Shown in pieces: positions 22,967 to 30,997 of a stretch of DNA of 30,997 nt. Every line of letters begins with the position of its first letter. Positions within the stretch are counted from its first letter, which is position 1. This stretch comes from Candidatus Gerdarchaeota archaeon (GTDB lineage: Archaea; Asgardarchaeota; Heimdallarchaeia; JABLTI01): positions 1 through 30,997 of the forward strand of contig JAEORJ010000169.1 in NCBI GenBank assembly GCA_016840945.1, given 5' to 3'. The position numbers and the translations under genes are program-made. The notes under the pieces were generated by a model, which saw nothing but the letters and a program-made list of their open reading frames with translations, was not told the origin of the DNA and searched no databases.

Positions 22967-25818
22967 TGGCTAATTATAATGCAAAGAAAGTAGAAGCTAA
23001 GTGGCAAAAACGTTGGGCTGACGAGAAAATATTCGAAGCAAACGTAGACCATTCAAAGAAGAAATTCTCAGTATCATTTCCAATCGCTTATCTAAATGGT
23101 AGTATTCATGTAGGTCATGGTTATACCACAATGAAAGTCGACGCTTACGCACGATTCAAGCGAATGTTAGGATTTAACGTAATGTTTGCTCAAGGTTGGC
23201 ATGCAACTGGGCAACCAATTCAAGGTGTCGCTGAGCGATTGAAAAAAGACGATGAAGTACAAAAGCGAATATTGCGCCAAAGTGGCGTACCTGATAAGGA
23301 ATTATCCAAATTTACTGATCCATTACATATTGCTAATTATTATAAGAAATTAGCTAAAAGGGATTTCACTAAATTTGGTGTAAGTATCGATTGGCGTCGA
23401 GAGTTCGTTACCACAACCCTTTGTCCTCCTTTTAGCCGATTTATAGAATGGCAATATGAAACTTTGCGAAAATTGGGTTATGTCAAAAAAGGCACTCACC
23501 CTGTTGTTTGGTGTAGTCATTGCCAAAGCCCTACTGGCGATCATGATCGATTAAAAGGCGAAGGTATCTCACCGGTTGAATTTACCTTGTTGAAATTCCC
23601 CTTCGAGGATGGCTATTTAGTAGCTGCTACTTTACGACCTGAAACTATTTTTGGTGTCACTAATATGTGGATTCATCCAGATGGTGATTATGTCGAAGCC
23701 ATGGTTGATAATGAAAAATGGTTTATCTCTGAACCTACAGTCATAAAATTACAAGATCAATTACACACTGTAAAAGTGATTCGAAAATTCAAAGGTTTAG
23801 AAATCATCGGGAAGATATGTTATAATTCAGTTAGAAATGATGAAATCAAGATTTTACCAGCTACTTTTGTAGCTTTAGACCACACCACTGGTGTGGTAAT
23901 GAGTGTTCCAAGTCATGCTCCATATGATTATGTTGCTTTGCGAGATTTATGGAATAATGAAAAAATGCTGACTAAATACAAGTTGCCAGCTGATTTTGCT
24001 AATGATATAAAATTAATCTCTATGGTAAAAACACCTGATTTAGGAGAACATCCAGCGAAGGATATCATTGAATCAATGAACATTGAATCACAAGAAGATT
24101 CCAAAACTGAAAAAGCTACTGAAGAAATTTACAAGAAAGAATTTCATGAAGGTGTCATGCGAGAGAACTGTGGTAGATATGCTGGAACAAAGGTTAGTGA
24201 GATTAAAGAAATACTCATCAAAGATTTGAAAGCTGAAGGGATTAGCTCATCTATGTGGGAAACAGCTGATCCTGTTATCTGTCGATGTCAAACAAAAACA
24301 CATATTAAAATCTTAAAGAACCAATGGTTCATCACTTATGGAGATCCTAAATGGAAGATAAAAACACGTAAACATCTAGATACTAAGATGACCATTTATC
24401 CCCCTGAAGCACGACAATCTTTTGAATATACAATTGATTGGTTACAAGATAAAGCCTGCGCCAGAAAAAGTGGTTTGGGTACACCCTTACCATGGGATAA
24501 AGAATGGATAGTTGAGACTTTATCTGATAGTACAGTCTATATGGCATATTATACCCTTGCCAGAATAATCAACGAATTAGATTTACAACCAGAACAATTA
24601 CCAAATGAAGTCTTTGATTATGTGTTCCGCAATAAAGCTACTTTAGAAGAAGCTGTTATGAAATCGGGTTTAGATAAAAAGATAGTCGAGAATATGAAAG
24701 AGGAGTTTGAATATTTTTATCCTCCTGATTACCGTGCAAGTGCTAAAGAATTGATCTTTAACCATTTCACATTCTATATCTTCCAACACATTGCTCTATT
24801 CCCACCTGGTCATTACCCATTAGAAATCGAAGCTAATGGAATGATCCAAATTGAAGGTGATAAAATGAGCAAAAGTACTGGTAATTCTGTCACATTGGCG
24901 GAAATTTGCGAACGATTTGGCGTAGATGCTTCAAGATTTGGTTTAGCATATTGTGGTGAAGGTTATGATGATGCTAATTTCAGGTATGCTGATACAGAAG
25001 CAGCTAGCAAGCGAATGAATGCAATTTATCATGATTTAACTACTTCCAAATTTAACGATGAAATGAAACACATCGACAAATGGATCATTAGCAGATTACA
25101 AGAAAAAATAGCTGAAACAACAAATCATTATCAAAATCAAAGAACAAGAAGTGCTATTAGTTATGGATTCTTTGATATCTTGAACGATTTGAAATGGTAT
25201 GAAGCAAGATCTGTAAATGTTAAAGGGCCTGGTTATAAAGAGGCTTTAATAACGTTAGTTGATTTAATGACTCCAATATTGCCACATTTTGCTGAAGAAA
25301 TAAATGAAGTAATTCATAAAAATAGCATTCCTTTTGCTGTGTTCAGACCCTTCCCCAAAGTCAATAAAAGGAAAATAAACAAACTATTGGAAGAACAAGA
25401 AGTACAAGTGAAAAACGTTAAGGATGACATTGAAGGGATCATTAATGCTATTAAGAAGCAACAAACGAAGAACTTAGTCTCAATTGAAATCTTTATTGCT
25501 CCTAAATGGATGTATAAAATCTTAGAGATTAGAGATTCAAAACCAGACAATTTAATCAAAGAAATAATGACTCATGATGACATCAAGAAAGCTGGAAACG
25601 CTGCTGTGAAATACGCTCAAAAATTACAAAAACATCCAGGATTATCACCAAAATTATCACAGATAGCAGAGAAAGAAGCGATTGAGGATTCAATAGAGTA
25701 CTTTAAACGCGAATTCAATGTTAAAAATATAACAATTACGTTAGCATCAAAATCAGACAATTCAAAAGCAAATGTTGCTGAACCAGGTCGACCTGGCATC
25801 GCTTTGAATTATGAATAA
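22966..25818 (+). CDS. leuS: Leucyl-tRNA synthetase, archaeal type
   Basis: Charges tRNA-Leu with leucine. The 950-aa class I enzyme has the HIGH-type motif HVGHGYT in the sequence AYLNGSIHVGHGYTTMK, a CP1 editing domain containing LRPETIFGVTNMW, the WHATG region, and KMSKS as DKMSKSTGN near residue 635, followed by an anticodon-binding domain and a C-terminal extension of archaeal/eukaryotic type. Start at ATG 22966: GGAGG (22950-22954) is 11 bases upstream, and the protein then opens MANYNAKKVEAKWQKRW, the usual N-terminus. The in-frame TTG 22948 would destroy the SD. Codons and length are normal and no intein is present. It converges with the TsaA-like gene through a hairpin. Confidence 0.97.
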   Translation: MANYNAKKVEAKWQKRWADEKIFEANVDHSKKKFSVSFPIAYLNGSIHVGHGYTTMKVDAYARFKRMLGFNVMFAQGWHATGQPIQGVAERLKKDDEVQKRILRQSGVPDKELSKFTDPLHIANYYKKLAKRDFTKFGVSIDWRREFVTTTLCPPFSRFIEWQYETLRKLGYVKKGTHPVVWCSHCQSPTGDHDRLKGEGISPVEFTLLKFPFEDGYLVAATLRPETIFGVTNMWIHPDGDYVEAMVDNEKWFISEPTVIKLQDQLHTVKVIRKFKGLEIIGKICYNSVRNDEIKILPATFVALDHTTGVVMSVPSHAPYDYVALRDLWNNEKMLTKYKLPADFANDIKLISMVKTPDLGEHPAKDIIESMNIESQEDSKTEKATEEIYKKEFHEGVMRENCGRYAGTKVSEIKEILIKDLKAEGISSSMWETADPVICRCQTKTHIKILKNQWFITYGDPKWKIKTRKHLDTKMTIYPPEARQSFEYTIDWLQDKACARKSGLGTPLPWDKEWIVETLSDSTVYMAYYTLARIINELDLQPEQLPNEVFDYVFRNKATLEEAVMKSGLDKKIVENMKEEFEYFYPPDYRASAKELIFNHFTFYIFQHIALFPPGHYPLEIEANGMIQIEGDKMSKSTGNSVTLAEICERFGVDASRFGLAYCGEGYDDANFRYADTEAASKRMNAIYHDLTTSKFNDEMKHIDKWIISRLQEKIAETTNHYQNQRTRSAISYGFFDILNDLKWYEARSVNVKGPGYKEALITLVDLMTPILPHFAEEINEVIHKNSIPFAVFRPFPKVNKRKINKLLEEQEVQVKNVKDDIEGIINAIKKQQTKNLVSIEIFIAPKWMYKILEIRDSKPDNLIKEIMTHDDIKKAGNAAVKYAQKLQKHPGLSPKLSQIAEKEAIEDSIEYFKREFNVKNITITLASKSDNSKANVAEPGRPGIALNYE

Positions 25819-25827
25819 AAATAGATT

Positions 25828-25843
25828 TGGAGGTTATCCTCCA
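25828..25843. terminator. Convergent terminator hairpin between leuS and the TsaA-like gene
   Basis: TGGAGG (25828-25833), loop TTAT, CCTCCA (25838-25843): a 6-bp GC-rich stem that nearly fills the 25-base gap and is followed on the plus strand by a pyrimidine-rich run ending TCTTTTTT. Confidence 0.65.
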
Positions 25844-26296
25844 CTATTCTTCTCTTTTTTCACGTAATTCACTATAGAAATCAGGTAAATTGGTGTTTAT
25901 TATACAATCTGATTTGGGGATATAGGGTTTTAAATCTATTAAAGGAGTTTCGTCAAAAGCATCATGGCGATCAATGAAAATTTTGTTATTCTCAATACTA
26001 AGAATTTTTACTATTGTCAATCCTATAGGGTTGGGTCTTAAAGGTGATCGAGTAGCAAAAACACCGCAAAGTGGTGTGTTTTCACCAGTACTCATAACCT
26101 TAGGATGTACTTGTAATATATTACGATCCACTTCATTATCTCTACCACTAATCCACCACAATGTTATTACATGTGAAATTTGATCAAGATTTAATAATCC
26201 GGCTTTAAATTCATCTCTTAATTCTAACCATACCTCTTCTCTTTCTTTTCGTATTTTCCCTATAGATTTTATTTCAAAAAAATCTTTCAAATTCAT
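25844..26296 (-). CDS. TsaA/TrmO-like tRNA methyltransferase
   Basis: A 150-aa protein of the TsaA (YaeB/VirR) family. Characterised members such as E. coli TrmO methylate N6-threonylcarbamoyladenosine (t6A) in tRNA using SAM. The signature GVFATRSPLRPNPIGLT is intact, as are the preceding VITLWW and the following DLKPYIP. The usual LDGTP motif reads FDETP here (Gly to Glu). The ATG at 26294-26296 has GAGGA only one base upstream; a TTG two codons in would have ideal spacing, so the start may be there. The protein is close to the minimal family domain and lacks the C-terminal domain of the E. coli enzyme. Confidence 0.88.
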   Translation of the reverse strand: MNLKDFFEIKSIGKIRKEREEVWLELRDEFKAGLLNLDQISHVITLWWISGRDNEVDRNILQVHPKVMSTGENTPLCGVFATRSPLRPNPIGLTIVKILSIENNKIFIDRHDAFDETPLIDLKPYIPKSDCIINTNLPDFYSELREKREE

Positions 26297-26407
26297 TCCT
26301 CAATTATATGTATCTTTCAATAGTTTTTAATGGTAATTATGTTTTAACTAAAGTATTACCTTTTTAAATTTGAATTATTATTAACTTAGTATCGGAGTTT
26401 GTCCAAA

Positions 26408-28573
26408 ATGTCTGACAAAGGATTACGAACAACTATTTGGGCTATTGTTATTATTTTCCTAGTACTATCTCTAGGTGCAATGACATTCGTCATAATTTGG
26501 GTGCCAGAAAGAGAGGGTGGTGAGGGAGTGACCGTTGCGGTGCTGGATTCAGGTGTTAATATGGATGCACGGTTATTCGGTTATCGAGCATCTCAAGAGC
26601 TAAAAGATCGTGTTCTCCTAACAAAAAGTTTTGTTACAACAGAATATGGTTATGATACTAACGAATCAGTTGTTGATAACACCCAATATTATCATGGAAC
26701 TTTAGTAGCAATGCAAATTGCTGGTCGATCATTTGGCATAGCTCCTCAAGCTAAATTAATTGTTGCTCGATGTGCTGATTCTGAAGGTGCAGCTACATAT
26801 GCAGCTTTATTTGCTGCTTTTAATTGGGCTGTAAATGAAACAGATGCTGATATTGTGAACATTTCTATTGGTGGACCAATGTTAATAAATGACACTGTTG
26901 TAAAAGCAATTAATCGTGCAGCAGAAGAAAAAGGAGTTCTCACAGTTATTTCTGCAGGAAATAGCGGTGATGAATTTGGTTATTCTACCTCGTCAATTGA
27001 AGGTCCTGGTAATGCTTTACAAGCAATTACTGTTGGAGCTTATGATGCGGAAGGTGTTGCTCCCTATAGTAGTGTTGGTCCATTAAAGGATCATACTGTT
27101 AAACCTGATTTGGTTGATTCTGGTCTAACTTTAATTGCCTTAGGTACTAGTTTTTCAGCTCCTAAAGTTTCAGCTAAAGCAGCTCTCTTACTTTCATATT
27201 GTAGAGCACAAGGTTATCAATCAACACCGGGTCTTCTAAAAGCTGCATTAATGCAAAGTGCCTATAAATTACCTCAAACTTATGAGATATATTATACAGG
27301 TGCAGGAATTGCCAATATAACAGCAGCTAAAGAAATAGTCCTTGCAGCTCCAAAAGTAAACAACTTGCCAATTGTTTCGTATATATTACCATCAACTTTA
27401 CCCTTTTCATTAGACAAAGCTTTCCGTGGTGATATTTGGAGTTTCCCCTTAACAATCATATCTTCAATTGAACAACAGTTTTCTTTCTCAACTAACTTGA
27501 ATTCAAATGAAACAATTGTTCGTATACAAGAATCAGCATTGATTAATCAAACTGGTTTAGTAGATTTGAAATTCGTTATCAATGATACTATTGCTATTGA
27601 TCAACATGATGAGATAATTTATGTTGAAAGCAACCTTGGTGGCACAACTGAAATCCCAATTTCGCTTGATATTTATGATCCATTAATTAGGATAGCCTTT
27701 GATGGTTATCATTCTTCTTGGGAAATCGATAACCTTTTTGGACAATTTAGAGAGTTACGTATAAAATTAGCAAATGAAAGAGGATCAATGGTAGAATTTA
27801 CACATTTAGATAATTTCACTACACTTGCGGATTATGATGTACTTATATTGGCTGATCCTAACTCATATGGTTTCTTGTTAAATGAAGATTTTGAAGCAGT
27901 AGATTACTATAAACCATTTGATAATAGTACTATTGATTTGATCGTTGATGCTGTAGCTAATGGTTTAGGATTATTTGTAATGAGTACCACTCCTGATGCT
28001 TCTGAAATTAGTGAAACTAATCGTTTCCTTGAGAATTTCAATATTTCAATATCTACTGAAACAGTTCCAGAGGAAATAATCTATAATCAAGATACAGGTG
28101 AATATAATTTAGTTTTAATAACTGAAATGAATACTACTCATCCGGTAACTCAAGGATTGACTAATTTTGATTATTTAGGAGCTGAATTGAATATACTTGG
28201 TGATAATGCTGTCCCACTTGCTTGGGTAGATTCCGTTGCCAATACTGTTGTTGCAGCATATGAATCAAATGACTCAGTTAGTAGAGTAGTAGTTTCAGGT
28301 TCAAATTTCATGGCTGATAATATGGGATTGAACGCTAAATACAATTCAACACATAATCTAGATTTTATCAGAAATACTATTGAGTGGTTAGCTAATTCAA
28401 GTCTTGGTGTAACAATGCTCTCATCAATGCAATTTGATCAAATACCTGATGCAAAGACTAATTTTCAATTTGAAGTAACAATTCACACAGGAATCAGTTC
28501 ATTAGGTAATTCTCAAAAGTCAATAACGACACAACTAGAAATTAATGATTTGAAAAAAAAGATACAATTTTAA
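26408..28573 (+). CDS. Membrane-anchored subtilisin-like (S8) serine protease
   Basis: A 721-aa exported peptidase. The N-terminal TM segment (residues 8-33, IWAIVIIFLVLSLGAMTFVIIW) is an uncleaved anchor or signal. The S8 domain (about 41-300) has the full catalytic set: D47 in AVLDSGV, H96 in YHGTLVA, the oxyanion N185 in SAGNSG and S248 in GTSFSAP. There is no propeptide of normal size between the TM segment and the domain. A second domain (about 410-590) has the pattern DYDVLILADP ... GLGLFVMSTTP, like glutamine-amidotransferase-fold domains fused to archaeal S8 proteases. The C-terminus ends abruptly in KKKIQF after an A8 run, with no C-terminal TM. ATG 26408 is chosen over TTG 26399 because GGAG (26394-26397) fits only the ATG. 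Confidence 0.92.
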   Translation: MSDKGLRTTIWAIVIIFLVLSLGAMTFVIIWVPEREGGEGVTVAVLDSGVNMDARLFGYRASQELKDRVLLTKSFVTTEYGYDTNESVVDNTQYYHGTLVAMQIAGRSFGIAPQAKLIVARCADSEGAATYAALFAAFNWAVNETDADIVNISIGGPMLINDTVVKAINRAAEEKGVLTVISAGNSGDEFGYSTSSIEGPGNALQAITVGAYDAEGVAPYSSVGPLKDHTVKPDLVDSGLTLIALGTSFSAPKVSAKAALLLSYCRAQGYQSTPGLLKAALMQSAYKLPQTYEIYYTGAGIANITAAKEIVLAAPKVNNLPIVSYILPSTLPFSLDKAFRGDIWSFPLTIISSIEQQFSFSTNLNSNETIVRIQESALINQTGLVDLKFVINDTIAIDQHDEIIYVESNLGGTTEIPISLDIYDPLIRIAFDGYHSSWEIDNLFGQFRELRIKLANERGSMVEFTHLDNFTTLADYDVLILADPNSYGFLLNEDFEAVDYYKPFDNSTIDLIVDAVANGLGLFVMSTTPDASEISETNRFLENFNISISTETVPEEIIYNQDTGEYNLVLITEMNTTHPVTQGLTNFDYLGAELNILGDNAVPLAWVDSVANTVVAAYESNDSVSRVVVSGSNFMADNMGLNAKYNSTHNLDFIRNTIEWLANSSLGVTMLSSMQFDQIPDAKTNFQFEVTIHTGISSLGNSQKSITTQLEINDLKKKIQF

Positions 28574-28577
28574 TTCA

Positions 28578-29393
28578 TTAGAAAAGGAACTTTATAGTAT
28601 CCTTTTTCTTTTTATTTACAAATTCAATATATCCTTTTTGTTCCATTATTTCCAAAATTCGATATATGTCTTCTTGAGGGATAGTGCTCCAAGGTTGCTT
28701 CGCTTCTTGAAGTTCAAAAACTGTTATAACACCACCTTCGCTAGCAGCTCGGCCTGTTTTTAGAGACCATTCATAAATAATATCAGCCCATTCGTCTAAT
28801 GTTCGCCAATACAATCTTAGTCTTATCTTCTTTCGATCCCACCAAAGACCCATTTCTTGAGCAACAATATACTCACCTATACGTTGCATTTGTTCTCTAT
28901 CTAATCGCTTTTTTAGTGATTTATTATTAAAAGGATAACTGGCACGTTCTTCTTCTATGTGTATTATGTGCTTAATATTGATTCTAGCATATTCTAAAAT
29001 AAAATTGGACCAATCAGCACACCAAGAATCCAATTGCCTTTGATGTTCTGGGGTGACATACATCCATGGTTTGTTTACCCATTCTGGTAATATCTCTTTT
29101 AGCTGCCTTTCTACATCTTCCCCCAAATCAAATAAATCTTCTCTTGAGATTGCTACATCTGATTCAATTAATTGCTCAACTCGTAATATGGCGTTAAAGA
29201 TCTTTTCTTCTGTGGTAACAGGATTTTCAATAAGTGTAATCGTTAAAGTAGCTTCTCGTGGTGGTTTTGTTTCAGTATCTGGTTTTTCAGCGGTGGAAGT
29301 TTCTTCTTGTGTTTCTTCAACAGTTTCTTCTTCAACTGTTTCTTCCTCTGTTTCCTTTGTCTTTGTCTTCTTTTTCTTCTGTTTAACAGACAT
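28578..29393 (-). CDS. vps25: ESCRT-II Vps25-like protein
   Basis: A 271-aa homologue of the ESCRT-II subunit Vps25, which links upstream ESCRT components to ESCRT-III filaments. Residues about 101-255 carry the two winged-helix domains. PEWVNKPWMYVTPEHQRQLDSW matches the family's WPxFYTxQ...RxxQLxxW opening. WWDRKKIRLRLYWRTLDEW and IIYEWSLKTG, then VITVFEL, match the IYWRxxEEWxxLIYxWxxxxG and TVxEL stretch of eukaryotic Vps25. The first 100 residues are an added charged region, low in complexity (KKKTKTKETEEET) and then helical. ATG 29391-29393 follows GGTG (8-base spacing). It lies 115 bases after vps4 on the same strand, with its own TATA-like TTTAAATA near 29436-29443. Confidence 0.88.
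   Translation of the reverse strand: MSVKQKKKKTKTKETEEETVEEETVEETQEETSTAEKPDTETKPPREATLTITLIENPVTTEEKIFNAILRVEQLIESDVAISREDLFDLGEDVERQLKEILPEWVNKPWMYVTPEHQRQLDSWCADWSNFILEYARINIKHIIHIEEERASYPFNNKSLKKRLDREQMQRIGEYIVAQEMGLWWDRKKIRLRLYWRTLDEWADIIYEWSLKTGRAASEGGVITVFELQEAKQPWSTIPQEDIYRILEIMEQKGYIEFVNKKKKDTIKFLF
28582..28612 (+). terminator. Terminator of the S8 protease gene, inside the vps25 3' end
   Basis: AAAAGGA (28582-28588) and TCCTTTT (28600-28606) form a 7-bp stem followed by a T-rich tract on the plus strand. It starts nine bases after the protease stop and lies wholly within the last codons of the convergent vps25 gene. Confidence 0.55.
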
Positions 29394-29433
29394 TTAATTT
29401 CACCGCTGATGGTATAAGGTTTATTTTTAGGCG

Positions 29434-29469
29434 TTATTTAAATTCATTGCATAATTATAACATTTATGC
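29434..29469 (-). promoter_or_regulatory. vps4-vps25 spacer: hairpin and TATA box
   Basis: Minus-strand reading: a 6-bp hairpin GCATAA/TTATGC (29449-29469, 9-base loop), then AATTTAAATAA (about 29434-29444), a TATA-like element some 45 bases before the vps25 ATG. This suggests vps25 can be transcribed separately from vps4. Confidence 0.4.
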
Positions 29470-29507
29470 TTTTGCTTGTTTAAGTAGTAATACTATCAAA
29501 TATATTT

Positions 29508-30722
29508 TTAGATACTGCCAAATTCTTCTGCCCAATCGCGATGCTTCAAGAGTTCTTCTGGGGCAACACTTGGTTTTATCTTCTCAAAAGCTAGAATGAA
29601 ATCTTCTAATGTTACTGGTCTAGCTTTAATGTCAGGGTTATCTAATGCCCCTGTAACATCTAATTCTCTCACAGGCATCATAACTGCTTCACGACAAATC
29701 AATTGAATATCTCGACCAGAATAACCATCACTCATTTCACCTACCAAATTAAAGTCGACTGAGCCGTCTAAATCTACTCCTTTAGTATGGATTTCAAATA
29801 TTTTAGCTCTAGCTATTAAATCAGGCAAGTTAATGTAAATACGTTTCTCAAATCTACTTCTGAAGGCTGGATCAAGTTCCCAAGGTAGGTTGGTTGCTCC
29901 GATAACAACTATTCTATCTTCTTTTTTAGTTGTAACACCGTCCATTTGCGTCATTAGGGTGGTTTTTACTCTTCTCATTGCATCATGTTCTCCACCACCT
30001 CTTGCAGAAGCAATGCTATCTACTTCATCAATAAAGATTAATGATGGTTGTTTATTTTGTGCTGTTTCAAATAATTGTGTTACTAATTTTTCAGATTCAC
30101 CTAACCACTTTGAAATAATACTTGAAGCACTAACATTGAAGAATGTAGCTTCAACCTCTGTAGCTACCGCCCTAGCTAGTAATGTTTTACCAGTTCCAGG
30201 GGGTCCAAAAAGTAATATCCCTCTCCATGGGTTTCTCGCTCCTTTGAAGAGATCAGGTCTTTTCATAGGAAGTATGATAGCTTCTCGTAAAGCGCTTTTA
30301 GCTTCTTCTAATCCAGCGACTTGGCTCATCTTCACATTTGGTTTTTCTACTACGATAATTTCAGAAATAGCTTCTTCTAATTCATCTTCCTCTTCATCAG
30401 AACCATTATCTTTACTACTATCACTGCTTTTACGAGGAGTTTTTCGCTTACCTTCAGCGGGTTGTAATCCCATATCTTTTAATTCTTTAGCTCTAGCTAG
30501 ATATTCTTTAGCTTTAACATAGTACATGTTTTTTAATTGTGGATTACTTGTGAAAGAGATTAATTGTTGTAATACCTCTGCTGCTTTCAGATAGTTCTGA
30601 TGGGCAGCTTTGTAATTTCCAGCTTTGTCTTGTTCATACGCTTTTTGAGCATATTTTGAAGCATATTGATACAATGATGAATTCGCCAAATTTAGTGCAC
30701 GCTCACAGTTCTTATCATACAA
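29508..30722 (-). CDS. vps4: Vps4-like AAA ATPase with MIT domain (ESCRT disassembly)
   Basis: A 404-aa AAA ATPase that in eukaryotes and archaea remodels and disassembles ESCRT-III filaments. Residues 8-80 form an MIT three-helix domain (ASKYAQKAYEQDKAGNY), which binds ESCRT-III tails. Residues 90-120 are a Ser/Lys/Glu linker. The AAA core has Walker A GPPGTGKT (173-180), pore loop KWLGESEK (205-212), Walker B IFIDEVD (229-235), sensor 1 ATNLP and the arginine-finger segment FRSRFEKR (287-294; eukaryotic Vps4 usually has RRRF). A small helical domain and the C-terminal helix EELLKHRDWAEEFGSI follow. The start is TTG 30720-30722 directly after a stop; an AT-rich TATA-like run lies only 5-15 bases upstream, so a later TTG (30689 or 30674) is possible. 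Confidence 0.95.
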   Translation of the reverse strand: MYDKNCERALNLANSSLYQYASKYAQKAYEQDKAGNYKAAHQNYLKAAEVLQQLISFTSNPQLKNMYYVKAKEYLARAKELKDMGLQPAEGKRKTPRKSSDSSKDNGSDEEEDELEEAISEIIVVEKPNVKMSQVAGLEEAKSALREAIILPMKRPDLFKGARNPWRGILLFGPPGTGKTLLARAVATEVEATFFNVSASSIISKWLGESEKLVTQLFETAQNKQPSLIFIDEVDSIASARGGGEHDAMRRVKTTLMTQMDGVTTKKEDRIVVIGATNLPWELDPAFRSRFEKRIYINLPDLIARAKIFEIHTKGVDLDGSVDFNLVGEMSDGYSGRDIQLICREAVMMPVRELDVTGALDNPDIKARPVTLEDFILAFEKIKPSVAPEELLKHRDWAEEFGSI

Positions 30723-30868
30723 CTATTTTATATATTTACCACTATTTACAAATTTGCTTTAGGTTATCTTTGTAAAAAATGTTTGCTAATGTATTTATCC
30801 TAGTGGTTCATCTATATAAAACTCTAGTAATGATTTAAGTTTACAGTTATAGACATATATTTACTGTT

Positions 30869-30997
30869 TTACGAATTTAATTTAATAGCTAGTATTAAGT
30901 CCATAACATTTGTTCCAGTTGCACCAGTGTAGAGTAATTTCTTCAAAGGTTTGAAATAATGATAAGAGTCATTATTTGCTAAAAAGTTAATTGGATC
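30869..30997 (-). CDS. Glycerate 2-kinase (MOFRL family), C-terminal end only
   Basis: The last 42 codons of a gene cut by the right edge. The peptide reads DPINFLANNDSYHYF, then LLYTGATGTNVMDL, ending KLNS before TAA at 30869-30871. NNDSYxFF and TGPTGTNVNDL are the C-terminal hallmarks of the MOFRL-type glycerate 2-kinase, which phosphorylates D-glycerate to 2-phosphoglycerate in archaeal sugar breakdown. The stop is about 145 bases upstream of the vps4 start on the same strand; the spacer holds only AT-rich sequence. Confidence 0.85.
   Translation of the reverse strand, partial: DPINFLANNDSYHYFKPLKKLLYTGATGTNVMDLILAIKLNS

Noticed and set aside
29053..29397. 114-codon Ser/Val/Phe-rich plus-strand frame opposite the start of vps25
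   Set aside because: It is the complement of the Lys/Glu/Thr low-complexity N-terminus of the Vps25-like protein and has no initiation signal.
29890..30522. 210-codon plus-strand frame opposite vps4
   Set aside because: Low-complexity Ser/Leu/Phe shadow of a strongly conserved AAA ATPase; no start signal.
1..30997. CRISPR arrays, IS elements, rRNA genes or phage modules
   Set aside because: No spaced direct repeats, transposase or integrase reading frames, terminal inverted repeats or rRNA-like blocks were seen; coding style is uniform along the window.

Overview
The window looks like chromosomal DNA of an Asgard archaeon. It is AT-rich (roughly one third G+C by eye). Its information-processing and lipid genes are archaeal: the large subunit of DNA polymerase D, an archaeal-type leucyl-tRNA synthetase, a RibL-type FAD synthase, an all-trans polyprenyl diphosphate synthase, and two tRNAs, one with a bulge-helix-bulge intron. 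It also carries eukaryote-like genes typical of Asgard lineages: a Vps4 ATPase with an MIT domain, an ESCRT-II Vps25-like protein, a Roadblock/LC7 protein, a translin-family protein and a RING-like zinc finger protein. Many genes use TTG or GTG starts behind clear Shine-Dalgarno (SD) sequences. I cannot place it below the Asgard level from sequence alone.

Layout. 1-3385 (+): DNA polymerase D large subunit, cut by the left edge. 3382-6799 (-): protein-L-isoaspartate methyltransferase, an extended SDR epimerase, a small unknown protein and a polyprenyl diphosphate synthase. 6924-8186 (+): glycerophosphodiester phosphodiesterase and a Roadblock protein. 8212-8502 (-): an 8-Cys zinc-ribbon-like protein. 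8732-10897 (+): translin family protein and a 446-aa protein with a faint RNase HII-like pattern. 10914-11456 (-): RibL. 11691-18842 (+): an envelope block with a membrane-anchored secreted protein, a FtsX-like permease broken into two overlapping frames, and a substrate-binding protein whose lobes appear circularly permuted. An intron-containing tRNA-Lys(CUU) lies on the minus strand inside this block. 18935-21186 (-): RING-like protein with a coupled two-TM protein, SurE, and a polytopic membrane protein. 21259-21573 (+): small unknown. 21580-22505 (-): tRNA-Gly(GCC) and a PHP-domain phosphoesterase. 22682-25818 (+): leuS with a long leader that holds small reading frames. 25844-26296 (-): TsaA/TrmO-like protein. 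26408-28573 (+): membrane-anchored subtilisin-like protease. 28578-30722 (-): vps25 and vps4. 30869-30997 (-): the C-terminal end of a glycerate 2-kinase, cut by the right edge.

How the genes fit together. The clearest functional pair is vps4-vps25 (ESCRT membrane remodelling). The 11.7-18.8 kb block encodes three envelope proteins in a row but no ABC ATPase. The rest are mostly single housekeeping genes with their own promoters, often ending in convergent hairpin terminators (10896, 25828, 28582).

The observations I rate highest are the permuted substrate-binding protein, the Vps4/Vps25 pair, the tRNA-Lys with two insertions, the membrane RING gene pair, the RNase HII-like protein that seems to have lost its catalytic aspartates, the split permease, and the leucyl-tRNA synthetase leader with a leucine-containing mini-ORF.
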